Positions 20,676 through 31,740 of a DNA stretch of 64,000 bases are shown here, piece by piece. The DNA is from Zizania palustris (lineage: Eukaryota > Streptophyta > Magnoliopsida > Poales > Poaceae). Position 1 is the first letter of the stretch, and each line of letters opens with the position of its first letter. The notes under the pieces were generated by a model, which worked only from the letters and a program-made list of their open reading frames with translations, was not told where the DNA came from and did not search any database. Location: assembly GCA_019279435.1 (NCBI GenBank), contig JAAALK010000289.1, positions 89,559,023-89,623,022 on the forward strand. Reading direction: 5' to 3'. A program made the position numbers and the translations under genes.

Positions 20676-21958
20676 TGTTGACACGGAAACGTGCCCCCGC
20701 ACTTGGGTCAGTTCGATGATCCAAAAGTGCATGGATACTTAGGGATAAGCCTATGCGTGACATAGCATCGACGCCGCATTCCGACTACCCTTAGTCGTGA
20801 TAAGGGGGGTGGAGTCGCCAGGTAATCAGATCACACAAAATAATCCAATTAGCCGAAAGAAATATATTAAACAGAATAAAATCAACAAACTGGTCGGAGC
20901 ATGTCTGCTTCGAAGTCTGATGCGAAGGAGTCGCCGAAGTGTACCTTCGGCGTCTGATGCGAAGTGTCCCACCGAAGGGTGCTTCGGCGTTCGGACTGAT
21001 CTGGCCGAAGATGGACTCCAAACGGATCTGGACGCGATGATGACCTCCAAACAGTGGGGTTCGGCGTGAGATCTCTAATATAGCAAACTACGGAATACTG
21101 ACGCGAGGGCCAAGCACGAGCGTAACTTCGTCCAGTGCGGAGTATGGTCATGGCGAAGCCTGTTGTGATGAAGTGTGCTGGCGAAGCCTGTTTCTGGAGC
21201 CTGCAGTCCCGCCGAAGGGTGTCCTGGTGACCTCTGAAACCGATCTCTCAGCTCCGGACACCTCCGACGAAGTAGCTCCGAACGTAGGAACCTGCAACAA
21301 AGATGATTCGAAGTACCAATCCGACCTGAGAACCGAATTTTGCTAAGTGTTGCACTGGTAGCGAAGGTAGCAATCTGTTACGCAGATTAGCGGATACTTC
21401 ACAGGTGAAGTAACAAGGCGATAGCAATCTATTACGTAGATTAACGGATACTTCACAGGTGAAGTAACAAGGGTTACCATTGTTCCATAGTGGTCGGCGG
21501 AGGGCTTCCAGGCAAACCCACGAAGAGGTACAGGAAAATAAAGGTAAAGTAAATACGATCAAAGCATAGGGCTTTGGTTTGGTTTGAGTTGGGGGGCCTC
21601 TACGCTGGTCTCACCTCTCTATTTATAGGGGCTTATTCTCTGATCTAATCTGCTATTAACCCGGCCAGATAGAGATAAAAATTGAGCTAGAAACGCATAC
21701 AACTCTACCTCTGCCGAAGTGGGCTTCGGCCAGGCCTGTCGAGGCCTGCTCTTCAGGCCGAAGCTTCGGTAGCGTGGGCCTCCGAAGGATTCCCGGCCGA
21801 AGCCCATGGGCTGGCTAGAGGCTTTCGGAGCCCATAGCTCAATGGACTTCGGCCCTATTGGGCTTCGGACAGACCCTGGACATGTGTATTTTTGGCCCAA
21901 ATCACCAAAATTTATATTTTGATGATCTAGCCATTAATGCCATTTTTTGCTATCAACA
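20676..21958 (-). repeat. 3' LTR of element D
   Basis: 1283 bp, bounded TGTTGATAG...GTGTCAACA on the minus strand. A minus-strand TATA box (CTATAAATAG) is at about 21619-21628. A 54-bp tandem duplication lies within it (21368-21475). Confidence 0.85.
21368..21475. repeat. 54-bp tandem duplication with two small palindromes in the LTR of D
   Basis: Two copies begin at 21368 and 21422. Each contains AATCTGTTACGCAGATT-like and ACTTCACAGGTGAAGT palindromes; the copies differ at about five positions. Confidence 0.85.
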
Positions 21959-21972
21959 CATGCCCCTGCGTT
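21959..21972 (-). other. Polypurine tract of element D
   Basis: On the minus strand AACGCAGGGGCATG directly precedes the LTR start TGTTGATAG. A short G run before ATG is usual for Tat-clade elements. Confidence 0.7.
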
Positions 21973-22044
21973 TTAGTGAACTGAGTGAACTAAAAGCACA
22001 ATGAGCTGAAGACGATACCATCCATATCGGCCTTTCGACACTTT

Positions 22045-23490
22045 TTATGATGTTTTCCACACACTTGGGAAATACCTTTTCACGTACCTACCATTCAAAG
22101 CCCTTCGAAACCGCTCTACCTGTAGGGATTCCGACACGTATGCGTTGCCGGGAGCGATTTCAGCTATCTTAAAAGGACCTTCCCAACTAGGTGACCATTT
22201 ACCAAACTTGGGACTCTTCATGCCTAAGGGTAAAATCATTTTCCACACCAAGTCTCCTATTTGAAACGATTTTGGTTTAACCTTTTTATTGTAGGCTTTA
22301 GCTACTCTCTTCTTGTCTACTTCTATGGCTTCTATAGCCCTTAGTCTCTTATCGGTCACTTCCTCTCGATTATCCTTTAAAAGAGTTTCATACTTGTCGA
22401 CCGATAAGCCATCTTGCTTTAACACTCTTAAGGAGCCAAGATCTACCTCTACGGGCAAAGCGGCTTCTTGTCCATATACCAATTCATATGGACTGACTTT
22501 GGTAGCACCATGCTTCGCAATCCTACAAGCCCATAACACCTCGGAAAGCACTTCATGCCACCTTTTCGGAAACTCTTCAATTTTCTTCTTAATAAGCTTA
22601 ATCATAGTTCTATTACTAGAGTCGACCTGACCATTGGCCTGAGCATAGTAAGGTGAAGAGTTTATCAACTTCATACCATAGTATTCAGCGAAGTCCCATA
22701 CTTCTCTAGAAACAAATGAACTGCTTTGATCTGTAGTAAGAGTTTGAGGAATGTCGAATCTATTTATGATGTGCTTTAAAATAAAATCACGTACCTCATT
22801 GTGAGTCATGTTCTTGAGAGGTACTGTCTCGGTCCATTTAGTGAAGTAATATGTTGCCATCAACACGAACCAATGCTCTTTTGAGGAAGGAGGGTGAATC
22901 TGGCCGATGAAGTCTAAACCCCAACCTCGAAACGGCCATGGCTTGACAATAGGATTGAGCAATGAGGCAGGAGCTAACTAGATGTTGCCAAACTTCTGAC
23001 ATGCTTCACACCCTCTGTAGTACTTGAAACAATCTTCAGTCATAGTCGCCAATTAAAACCCGCTGTTTTGAGCATCCAACTCATCTTTTGGGCCGACTGA
23101 TGAGTACCGCAAAGCCCTTCATGGACTTCTCCTGTAGCCACCTGAGATTGCTCATGGTCTAAACACTTCAATAACACTCCGTCAATGGTTCGGCGATACG
23201 ATGTGTCGCCTATCAACACAAATTTTAACCCTTGTCGCCGAACCTTCCGATGAACCCTTTGGCTAGGGTCTCTCAAATACTGGACGATTGAGACTCTCCA
23301 ATCGCCCTTACAGGCTTCAGAGGGTCTCGCTGGTCCACCTTCTGAAAAAACTTCTAAATTACTAACTTCGGGGTGCCCCCGAGCCATTCCAGCTCTTGCC
23401 AAAGCCTGGCCGGGGTGGCCGTTCGGAGTGTGCTGGGCCGAAGCCCTCTGGAGGTTTCGGACTCCGAGGAGCCTTCTCTGTTCGGGAGGC
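22045..23490 (-). pseudogene. Element D integrase, broken
   Basis: From the 5' side: a zinc-binding region (VATGEVHEGLCGTHQSAQKM...GFNWRL then a stop at 23040-23042, followed by CEACQKFGN in another frame). The core and C-terminus form a 305-codon open frame at 22962-22045. The core shows WGLDFIGQIHPPSSKEHWFVLMATYYFTKW and TTDQSSSFVS. The third acidic position reads NGQVDSSNRT where the family has NGQAExSN, so glutamate is replaced by aspartate. The C-terminal domain FQIGDLVWKMILP...WEGPFKI...RYVKRYFP is intact. Stops between 22960 and 23490 separate it from RNase H. Confidence 0.85.
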
Positions 23491-23491
23491 T

Positions 23492-24501
23492 TCAGACTAT
23501 GGGCTCCAACATGCCAGATCCCGTGGTTGGCAGAGCACTCCGATCCAGGGGCCTCGGTGCGCGGTGGCCTTCAGCGACCCGAGGGGTTTGACCCGGGGCA
23601 TGCGCCTGCCCAGCGTTATTGGCTTCGGCAGTGAGACCAAGCATCGACTTCTTCAATACAGAAAATTTTCCTCTCCTGACTTGGTAACAAGATGCTTGCT
23701 GAGCCAAATCATTTGCGACTGAATTGGCTTCTCTTGACACGTGAGAGATTTTGAAGTCATCAAAAGTGACAACTATGTCTAGACATTTATCCAAGTAACT
23801 ATTCAGCAAGCCGTTAAAACATTGAGCACTCTTCGCTACTTGCTGCACTACTAACAAAGAATCACCGTATGCGTGAACATGTCTAGCACCTACAGATTCT
23901 AGTAATTCAAGACCTAGCAATAAAGCCTCGTATTCAGCTTGGTTGTTAGTGGAAGAAAATTCCAGTCGGGCCGAAGTTTCAAAGTGCAGGCCATTAGGTG
24001 ATATGAGAACCACTCCAATGCCTTGGCCACTCTTGCAAGCCGAACCATCAAAGTAAAGCTTCCATGGCACTACCTCAACTAGAGCAATATTATCACTCCA
24101 GCCGACATCTATGTGATGATCAACTATAAAGTTGGCTACGACTTGGCCTTTCATCGCTCTCAGGGGTTCGTAGGCCAAATCATACTCAATCAACGCGTAA
24201 GCCCATTTTTCGATTGTTCCACTTAGAATCGGCTTTTGTAACATGTGTTTTATAACATAGGTTTGGCAAACGACAACACATGTAGTGGGGAGAAGATAAT
24301 GGCATAATTTAGTGCCCGCGTAATAAAGTGATAAACACAATCATTCGACAAACGCGTACCTGGTTTCGGCATCCAACAGGTGACGGCTCAAGAATGTGAT
24401 GATGTACTCTTTCCCTTCCACGTCCTAGGTTAGCATAGCCCCAATCACGCTATCTTCAGCAGCAACGTATAGCCGAAACGAAATCCCAGCTTTGGGTGCT
24501 C
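23492..24501 (-). pseudogene. Element D RNase H and archaeal-type RNase H, broken
   Basis: A 282-codon open frame (24340-23492) covers the end of the first RNase H (LSLYYAGTKLCHYLLPTTCVVVCQTYVIKHMLQKPILSGTIEKWA) and a complete second RNase H of archaeal type: LYFDGSACKSGQGIGVVLISPNG, STNNQAEYEALLLGLELL, HAYGDSLLVVQQV and HVSREANSVANDLAQQA. A second, archaeal-type RNase H after the retroviral-type one is the hallmark of the Tat clade. The last acidic position reads N (VANDLA) with D next to it. Upstream, stops between 24341 and 24501 break the first RNase H. Confidence 0.85.
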
Positions 24502-25719
24502 TCACCACAAGCAGTGATGACAAGCACTCCTTGATCTTCTCAAAAGCACTTTGCTGGCTTGCCCCCAAGTGAACTCAGCTTCATTTTTTAGCCGGAGTAT
24601 GGGGACAAAGGCATCAATCTTGCCAGACAAGTTGGATATAAAGCGACGCAAATAGTTCATCTTGCCTAGCAATTTTTGTACATCCCTTTTGCACGTCGGC
24701 GCTGCAATGTTTCTAATATTCTCAAGTCTCTTAGGATCAATTTCTATGCGTCTCTCGTGAATCATGAAACCTAAGAACTTACCCGCCGACACACCAAAAG
24801 CACACTTGAGTGGGTTCATTTTCAACCCATACTGCCGCATCCTATCGAAAGCAACCTTCAAATCGGCTAAATGGTTCCCCATAGCGTCCGATTTGACTAC
24901 GACATCATCGATGTAAACTTCTAACATAACTCCTAACAAGTCATGAAAGATCAAGTTCATAGCGCGCTGATATGTGGCACCGGCATTTTTCAAACCAAAA
25001 GTCATGATGACCCACTCGAATAAACCGACAAAACCAGGGCATCGAAAGGAAGTCTTATAGACGTCCTCTTCGGCCATAAAGATTTGATTATAACCAGCAT
25101 TGCCATCAAGAAAACTTAGTACCTTGTGTCCTGAAGCATCGTTGATTAGCATGACGGCTATCGGCATTGGATACTCGTCCTTTGGAGTGGCTCTGTTCAG
25201 ATCCCTAAAATCAATACATACCCATATTTTGCCGCTCCCTTTCTTCTCTATAGTCACAATGTTAGCAACCCATTCTGCGTACCTGCACGGCCTAATAAAT
25301 TCAGCCTTGAGTAGTCGCGCCACTTCTTCTTTAACTCGGTCATACATGGCCAAGTTAAAGCGGCGGGAAGGCTGCTTATAAGGCCTAAATCCGGACTTAA
25401 TAGGCAGCCGATGCTCCATGAGCTCGCGGCTTAGCCCTGGCATCTTGCTATACTCCCATGTGAAACAGTCGACATACGACCGAAGTAACTTTATTACTTT
25501 AGCCTTTTCATCGGGCTGTAAATGTTGGTTTACAAAAGTCAGCTTTGGGATGCTACCATTACCTATGTCAACTTCCTCCAAGGGGTCGGCTGACGCAAAA
25601 CCTTGTCCTAATTTCTCTACTTCGCTAAAGTCCCCGATGGCCTCGGCAATACCGTCTTTATTAGACCGATATTGCTCCACACGAGACTTTAGCCAATCTA
25701 GATTACTCTTGCTAGACAT
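24502..25719 (-). CDS. Element D reverse transcriptase (405-codon open frame in an inactive element)
   Basis: Starts MSSKSNLDWLKSRVEQYRSNKDGIAEAIGDFSEVEKLG and contains all RT blocks: EHRLPIKSGFRPYKQPSRRFN, AEWVANIVTIEKKGSGKIWVCIDFRDLN, KVLSFLDGNAGYNQIFMAEED, WVIMTFGLKNAGATYQRAMN and catalytic YIDDVVVKSD. The thumb and connection (KRDVQKLLGKMNYLRRFISNLSGK) follow to AEFTWG. The frame is closed by a shift near 24560, where the RNase H begins in a different frame. The ATG is eight bases after the paired stops ending the protease frame, and element B has the same arrangement. The enzyme would copy element RNA; the enclosing element is split and not functional. Confidence 0.85.
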   Translation of the reverse strand: MSSKSNLDWLKSRVEQYRSNKDGIAEAIGDFSEVEKLGQGFASADPLEEVDIGNGSIPKLTFVNQHLQPDEKAKVIKLLRSYVDCFTWEYSKMPGLSRELMEHRLPIKSGFRPYKQPSRRFNLAMYDRVKEEVARLLKAEFIRPCRYAEWVANIVTIEKKGSGKIWVCIDFRDLNRATPKDEYPMPIAVMLINDASGHKVLSFLDGNAGYNQIFMAEEDVYKTSFRCPGFVGLFEWVIMTFGLKNAGATYQRAMNLIFHDLLGVMLEVYIDDVVVKSDAMGNHLADLKVAFDRMRQYGLKMNPLKCAFGVSAGKFLGFMIHERRIEIDPKRLENIRNIAAPTCKRDVQKLLGKMNYLRRFISNLSGKIDAFVPILRLKNEAEFTWGQASKVLLRRSRSACHHCLW

Positions 25720-25724
25720 GACTA

Positions 25725-26057
25725 TTAATACAAAAATAGCAGTGCTACCCCAGCCAGCTTTACAGACACTGGTACAAACCGTACTCTGGATACACTAACA
25801 AAATCGTAATCCGAAAGATCTCTACCTAACAGACACTCTACTTTGTTATGGATGGCGTCAACCGATACATCGGCCAATGCTACTTGGGCCGAAGTATCCG
25901 TGGGAATAACGTCCACCTCATCACCGTCCCACTGTGGCAGGCTCTGGTGTAGAGTAGAAGGAATGCAACACTTTGCGTGAATCCAGTCGCGCCCGAGTAG
26001 TACGCTATAATTACGTTGCACGTCGACGATGAAAAATGTTGTTGGCAATGTCTTGTT
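25725..26057 (-). pseudogene. Element D protease, C-terminal half (separated by element F)
   Basis: Minus-strand frame from KTLPTTFFIVDVQRNYSVLLGRDWIHAKCCIPSTLHQ to YDFVSVSRVRFVPVSVKLAGVALLFLY, ending in paired stops at about 25722-25730. The other half lies at 29131-29480. Bases 26053-26057 (TTGTT) are one copy of F's target duplication. Reading across F, the frame is uninterrupted, so F entered a protease that was still open. Confidence 0.85.
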
Positions 26058-26967
26058 TAATGGTGGATTGGTCCCGATCTTCCGCTAGGTAAAGGATAAC
26101 TTGGATTGGGGGAGAATCTCGACGTTGACGATCCAAGGCTCTGGTCCGGCGGATCAAAACCTTGCAATCACTACACCACCATCTCCGTTGGTTATCAACC
26201 ACGCAGGGCGCGATTGACCTCGCCACGAAGGCTAATTCCTGCAAGCAAACCCAAGAACACAAGCAAGAACAGGAAGGATACAAGTCGAATGCCAAATCAC
26301 AGATAAACTATGAAGAGGAGAGGTTTCACAAACGCTGATGCAGCAGCCAATCGGTCCGGTGCAGGAGCGGGATCTAAACACACAAGTGTAGATGCAAACA
26401 AAGCAAAACCTAACCCTAAAGGTGGCTGGCATGAGTATATAAGGCGTGGGCAGCCTGTAGAAGGCATACAGACTCTGACTATGGGCTAGAAGATGTACAG
26501 ACTCGGACTATGGGCCAACACGGCCCAATTCTGTCATGCAGGACTGTTTCAAACACACAGGAAGGCTCGAGACTCCAAATGAGGCGAAACCAACGCCAAA
26601 AGATCCATCTTCTCCTTAGCTTTCCAAAAAGTCCAAGAACGCGCCAATCGGACTTCGTATGAGGAAGTTATGCCCATTTTGGTGCATGGTGGTCGATGTA
26701 GTCCGAACCAGCGAATTCTTGACTTCAAATCATCCGTGCGACTCCGTCTTCAACTCCAACTCTTCTATTCCATCTCCCATGTTCCTAAGCAACAAAATAT
26801 CACTAGTATTCAGTAGCATCCCATCCAAACAAATATTAACATAGTTGCTAAGGAAAGAATTAACCTCATGGTTCAAGCGACGGGCACGGGCGCGTGTGAT
26901 TGGTCCTTGTAATTGAATTGTAGGTGGAGGCTCCATGTGTGTATCATGTGAAGTGATGTCCTCATCA
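26058..26967 (-). repeat. 3' LTR of element F
   Basis: 910 bp; on the minus strand TGATGAGGACATC...CACCATTA, the final CA having changed to TA. The polypurine tract AAGAGGGGGAGGA is at 26968-26980. The pol reading frame enters the LTR and ends at 26730. Confidence 0.85.
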
Positions 26968-28713
26968 TCCTCCCCCTCTTGAATTGGAGTCGTCCTCGAC
27001 TCAAGCTCATCGTCATCTCCCAAATAGGGCTTTAAATCTGAAATGTTAAATGTGGGACTAACCCCAAAAGCTGCAGGCAACTCAAGTTTATATGCATTAT
27101 CATTTATCTTCTCAAGCACACGGAAAGGACCATCAGCACGGGGCATCAATTTAGACTTTCTCAAATCAGGAAAACGATCCTTGCGCAAGTGCAACCAAAC
27201 AAGATCACCCGGTTCAAATGTTATCTCTTTTCTACCCTTACTACCATAAGCACGATATTTCTCATTCATTTTCTCTATGTTTGCTTTAGTAGTTTCATGC
27301 ATTTTAAGCAATAATTCAGCACGTGTAGTAGCATCAAAATTCAATTTTTCAGATGGTGGCAATGGCAGCAAATCAATAGGAGCACGCGGATTAAAGCCAT
27401 AGACCACTTGAAATGGACTTACCTTAGTAGTGGAGTGTACTGACCTATTATATGCAAACTCAATATGAGGTAGACACTCTTCCTAGAGCTTCAAGTTGGT
27501 CTTCAAAACAGCCCTCAACATGGTGGACAATGTACGGTTGACGACCTCCGTTTGCCCATCCGTTTGGGGGTGACAAGTAGTAGAAAACAGCAGCTTCGTC
27601 CCTAGTTTATGCCACAACGTCCTCCAAAAATGACTTAAGTATTTAGCATCACGATCTGAAACGATGGTATTGGGAACTCCATGCAAGCGTACGACCTCTC
27701 TGAAAAACAAATCAGCAACATTGGTAGCGTCGTCGCTCGTGACAAGGTATAAAATGCGCCATTTTAGAGAACCGATCTACCACCACAAAAATACTATCTC
27801 TCCCCCTCCTAGTTCTGGGTAATCCTAACACAAAATCCATAGAAATATCCTCCCAAGGTACACTAGGAATGGGCAGAGGCATATAAAGACCATGTGGGTT
27901 TAGATGGGACTTAGCTTTATTGCAAGTAGTGCATCGTGCCACATAGCGCTCAACATCTCGTCTTATCCTAGGCCAATAGAAGTGTGTGGACAACACATCT
28001 TCGGTTTTCTTTGATCCAAAATGACCCATCAAACCAACACCATGTGCTTCCTGCAATAACAACAAGCGAAGAGAGCTAGCCGACACACATAACTTGTTAG
28101 CACGAAAATGATATTCATTATTCAGCACATATTTGCTCCAAGCACGGTCATTTGTACAATTTGCAAAAGCATATTTGAAGTCCAAATCAGTAGCATACAT
28201 GTCCTTCAATGTTTCTAAACCAAAGATCTTATAATCAAGTTGAGAAAGCAATGTATAACATCTAGATAAAGCATTGGCAATCACATTATCTTTCCCTTTC
28301 TTATGCTTAATGATATATGGAAAAGTCTCAATAAATTCTACCCATTTAGCATGTCGTTTATTCAGATTTTCTTGACTACGTATATTCTTCAATGCTTCAT
28401 GATCTGAGTGAATAATAAATTCACTAGGCAAAAGGTAATGTTGCCAAGTTTCAAGCACACGCACTAAGGCATATAATTCCTTATCATAGGTACAATAATT
28501 CAACTGTGGACCATGTAATTTCTCACTAAAATAGGCCACGGGTTTACCTCCTTGTAGCAGCACACCTCCTATTCCAAAACCACTAGCACCACATTCTAAC
28601 GCGAAAGGCTTACTGAAGTCGGGTAGCTGAAGTAGAGGTGCATGTGTAAGGCGATCCTTGAGTGTGGCAAAAGCTTGTTCTTGTGCTAGCTCCCAAGTAA
28701 AAGTAACTCCCTT
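26730..28713 (-). pseudogene. Element F RNase H and integrase, nearly open
   Basis: Three consecutive open frames: 28563-27712 (RNase H FSEKLHGPQLNYCTYDKELYALVRVLETWQHYLL, HSDHEALKNI, NVIANALSR; integrase zinc finger GLMGHFGSKKTEDVL...CTTCNKAKSH; core SMDFVLGLPRTRRGRDSIFVVVDRFSKM), 27710-27483 (VSDRDAKYLSHFW, HPQTDGQTEVVNRT) and 27407-26730 (VYGFNPRAPIDLLPLP, GDLVWLHLRKDRFPDLRKSKLMPR, then LTR-encoded ITRARARRLNHEVNSF). Only a frameshift near 27711 and a stop near 27481 separate them. The DDE residues are all present. Upstream, the frame fuses to LTR sequence at the deletion junction near 28713. Confidence 0.85.
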
Positions 28714-29130
28714 CTTCTCCTTAGCGTTCCAAAAAGTCCAAATGAGGCGAAACCAACGCCAAAAGATCCATCTTCTCCTTAGCGTTCCAAAAAGTCCAAG
28801 AACGTGCCAATCGGACTTCGTATGAGGAAGTTATGCCCATTTTGGTGCATGGTGGTCGATGTAGTCCGAACCAGCGAATTCTTGACTTCAAATCATCCGT
28901 GCGACTCCGTCTTCAACTCCAACTCTTCTATTCCATCTCCCATGTTCCTAAGAAACAAAATATCACTAGTATTCAGTAGCATCCCGTCCAAACAAATATT
29001 AACATAGTTGCTAAGGAAAGAATTAACCTCATGGTTCAAGCGACGGGCACGGGTGCGTGTGATTGGTCCTTGTAATTGAATTGTAGGTGGAGGCTCCATG
29101 TGTGTATCATGTGAAGTGATGTCCTCATCA
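28714..29130 (-). repeat. Truncated 5' LTR of element F with deletion junction
   Basis: Bases 29130 to about 28740 match 26967 to about 26580 of the 3' LTR. At 28714-28738 a second copy of the LTR segment CTTCTCCTTAGCGTTCC plus AAAAAG joins LTR to pol. The same segment occurs about 60 bp away at 28769-28793. Confidence 0.8.
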
Positions 29131-30913
29131 TTGTTGCCCACCGTAAACTCCATAGATAGTAATCCCTTGGCCTCGAAGCTCTCACCGTTGAAGCCGTTGA
29201 GCATCAAGTTGGTCTTTTTCAGGTCCTCCTCATCCCTGCCAAGTTTCTTCAACAACGAGTAAGGCATTAAGTTAACAGTGGCGCCGCCGTCGATGAGCAT
29301 TCGGGAAATCGGCTTCCCATCGATGTGACCTCTAACATAGAGGGCCTTTAGATGGTGAGCCGAGTCCTCGAGCTTCTCGAAGATGGCATTGCGCGGGCCG
29401 AGGTTCAATTGAGCAACCTCGGCCTTGTCCAGCGGTAGGGCGAACTCGGCAGGTAGCATGACGATGTTGATATACATCACCTAGGGTGTGGGCCCTTCAG
29501 AGATGGGCGAGTAATCGTCGTGGAGCATGTCGTCGTCGTCGCTCGGACTAGGAGCCGGGTTTTTTATCTCAACCGGCTTCTCCCTCCATACCTGCATTGT
29601 AGCTCGCCGAGGGCGGATTTCTTCGAAGATAGCGTCGCGCTTGGCCTCAGATTTTTTCTCGCACATCTCGTGTGCCCGTAGTCTTTGCAGGCATCTCTTC
29701 TGTGATTTGGACATGCCTGGAGGGGCCCAAGATAGCTGCGGCTTGGTGCTGGGTGCGACTCTTCGGCTCCCATTAATTTTGGCCGAAGAGGTACTGTGCC
29801 CTTCGGCCTTGTGCACCCTATGTTCGGAGGGGGCTTCGCTGCGAACCCCAACAGACGGAGAGGCCCCGTTCGGCCGACCGAACCAGGCTTCGGCGCAGAG
29901 CTCGGTCGAAGCATGGGGCTTACCTCCATCAGATTTTGGTGACAAAGTCTTCGGGATTGGGACTTCCTGAGACCCAACTCTGATGGTGATGGCTTCAGAC
30001 TCCCTGACCTCGACCTCCGTGTGCTCGCACCCTTTGGCTTCGCTCTGTGTGGTCCGATTCGGAGGCACCACGGACAGTCTGTGGACGATGCCCCCCTCCG
30101 CTGCGTCTGTTTGCCCCTGCCATCCATAATACTCCGAAGGAAAATAAGGCATAGTGTTAGGTTGTGGAGGATACCCTGACCCGGATATGTACGGAGCCCA
30201 CGGGGTCCCCGCCCAGTCATACGGCGGAGGCATCGGGGGCTCTAGTGGCCTCGCCCACTGTGAGCCGAACCGATTACCTGGAGGGGGTTCGGCCAAGTCG
30301 AAGGTATCTCGGACCACACCAGCGAAGGGTCCTGCTATGACGGAGGTACGTTTGGCCAGTACGAGCCGAAGCCTCTCATTGGAGAAGCCCAACACAGTGC
30401 GGGGTTCGGCCATTGGGGGACAAAGTTGTTGTATGGAGGCCCCGACCACTAGGGCTCGAAGCCACCGTGCGGAGTAGCAGGCCACCGTGGCCCGAAGCCT
30501 CCTTGCGGAGGGTCCACCTGCTCTGGTCTGAAGCTACCCTCCGAGAGTCCCGAACCCTTCGGCTGCTTTAGCTTCTAAGTGTGTGGACCAGTTTCCTTGG
30601 CCCTTCTTCGATGTTTATTCAACAACATGTTATACGTCACCTTCGGCCTCTTATGAGCCCTAGCCAAAGATGTATTAATGTTCTGTTTCCACACTCCTAC
30701 CTCGGGGTTCTTTGGTATGAGTGTACGAGTGCGTGGTTCTCCAACAATTACATCCTTAGCCGACTCGGCCTGTTCTGGCCGAATCAACACCTTCTTCTCG
30801 CCTAGGTCGACGGCGTTGACGGGAAAAAGATCTTTATCCAGCTTCATCTTTGGATTATGGTCTATCTTCAATCGTCCTTCCTCTTTGGCCGATTGGATCT
30901 GCCGTCAAAAAAC
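29131..30913 (-). pseudogene. Element D gag C-terminal part and protease N-terminal half
   Basis: The minus strand begins near the CACTA insertion with RQIQSAKEEGRLKIDHNPKMKLDKDLFPVNAVDL, matching element B gag (16180-16280). A long frame (30485-29481) is rich in proline, serine and charged residues and includes a basic KSQKRCLQRLRAHEMCEKKSEAKRDAIF segment. After a single TAG at 29481-29483 the same frame goes on as protease: VMLPAEFALPLDKAEVAQLNLGPRNAIF, HIDGKPISRMLIDGGATVNLMPYSLLKKLG, then LLSMEFTVGN at the F insertion. The DGGA site is the aspartic protease motif of this clade. Other stops lie near 30486-30570. Confidence 0.8.
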
Positions 30914-31150
30914 ACTACTACAAACTATCACTGTAGTGGCGTTGGGCAAAACCACTATAGTGGTGGGCCATTAGATGCCCGCCACTACAATTGCTGGTGC
31001 TGACGGCAGCACCAGCGCCCGCCACTACTATTGGTAAAGTAGTGGCGGTCGGTGCTAACGTCATCCCGGACCACCACTATTTTACCAATAGCAGTGGCGG
31101 GCGCTGGTGCTGCCCGCCACTGCTAAGCTGACCGCCACTAAAGTATTGAT
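30914..31150. repeat. 5' terminus and subterminal repeats of element H
   Basis: CACTACTACAAA is followed within 240 bp by about eight copies, in both orientations, of a TAGTGGCGG or CCGCCACTA core. Subterminal arrays like this are where CACTA regulatory proteins bind in En/Spm. The block 31010-31120 can fold back on itself. Confidence 0.85.
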
Positions 31151-31183
31151 GACATCACTTGCGACCGCCAGTACTATTCTAGC

Positions 31184-31190
31184 TATAAAT
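31184..31190 (+). promoter_or_regulatory. TATA box of the tnp2 gene of H
   Basis: TATAAAT stands just inside the subterminal array. The transcript start would fall near 31215. The stretch 31191-31740 has no open frame and ends in a splice-acceptor-like TTTTAG at 31735-31740 immediately before the tnp2 ATG, so it probably holds a leader exon and an intron. Confidence 0.55.
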
Positions 31191-31740
31191 GCGTAGCTTC
31201 TTCCTCCCCGAGCTCTACCGGAGTTCGCATTTAATTTTGTCCGTACAATGGCGACAAAAATCTAGATAAAGAGGGGGGAGGCTTTGTTTTCGTTTCTTTT
31301 GAAGAATTTCATTCTAGGAGGTAAATCCATGCCGAATCTCACATTTATTTTGTATTTAATCGTGTATACAATGAGTTATTAGCGTTTTACTAATTTAGGG
31401 ATTGTGAATAGAAATTTTCAAATAATCTTCCATTTACAGTGTTTCCTTCTCCCAAATGAACAAATATGACCCTCCTCACAATTATTCATCACTTGTATAT
31501 TGATTTACGTCATTTTAATCTCTTTTTTAATTTTATTTATGATTATAGATCTAGAGTTATGTTGTTTGGAGAGAGAGAAACCAATATAGTTAATTTATTT
31601 AATAATTTTTTCTGCTTAATACATAGTTTGAATTAAAGCATTTTTAATTAATGTTGTTATGAGCGATAATAAATCAATATATTTTCAATTTGTAAATTAC
31701 TAAAATTTATTAATATTTTTTCAAATAATATATGTTTTAG

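Larger units (their letters stand above)
26058..29130 (-). mobile_element. Element F: CRM-like chromovirus with a large internal deletion
   Basis: Bounded by TTGTT at 26053-26057 and 29131-29135 (AACAA on the element strand). On the minus strand it has a 5' LTR fragment (about 29130-28738), then RNase H and integrase, polypurine tract and full 3' LTR. Everything from the middle of the 5' LTR through gag, protease and RT is deleted. It belongs to the same broad family as G: the LTR starts TGATGAGGACATC and encodes the pol tail. The visible LTR differences over about 390 shared bases are few (about five by eye), so it is much younger than G. Confidence 0.88.
20676..30913 (-). mobile_element. 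Element D: Tat-clade Ty3/gypsy retrotransposon (3' LTR to gag; split by F and H)
   Basis: On the minus strand gag, protease, RT, RNase H, archaeal-type RNase H, integrase, polypurine tract and 3' LTR are in order. The protease is interrupted by F (26058-29130, TSD AACAA). Gag is interrupted by the CACTA element H at 30914. The 5' part of gag and the 5' LTR would lie beyond H, outside the window. The sequence left of the LTR (CATAC, 20671-20675) is the presumed target duplication and could not be paired. D is homologous to B but less decayed. Confidence 0.85.

Noticed and set aside
29527..29970. 147-codon plus-strand frame over D gag.
   Set aside because: It is a shadow of the gag frame on the minus strand, which has homology to element B.
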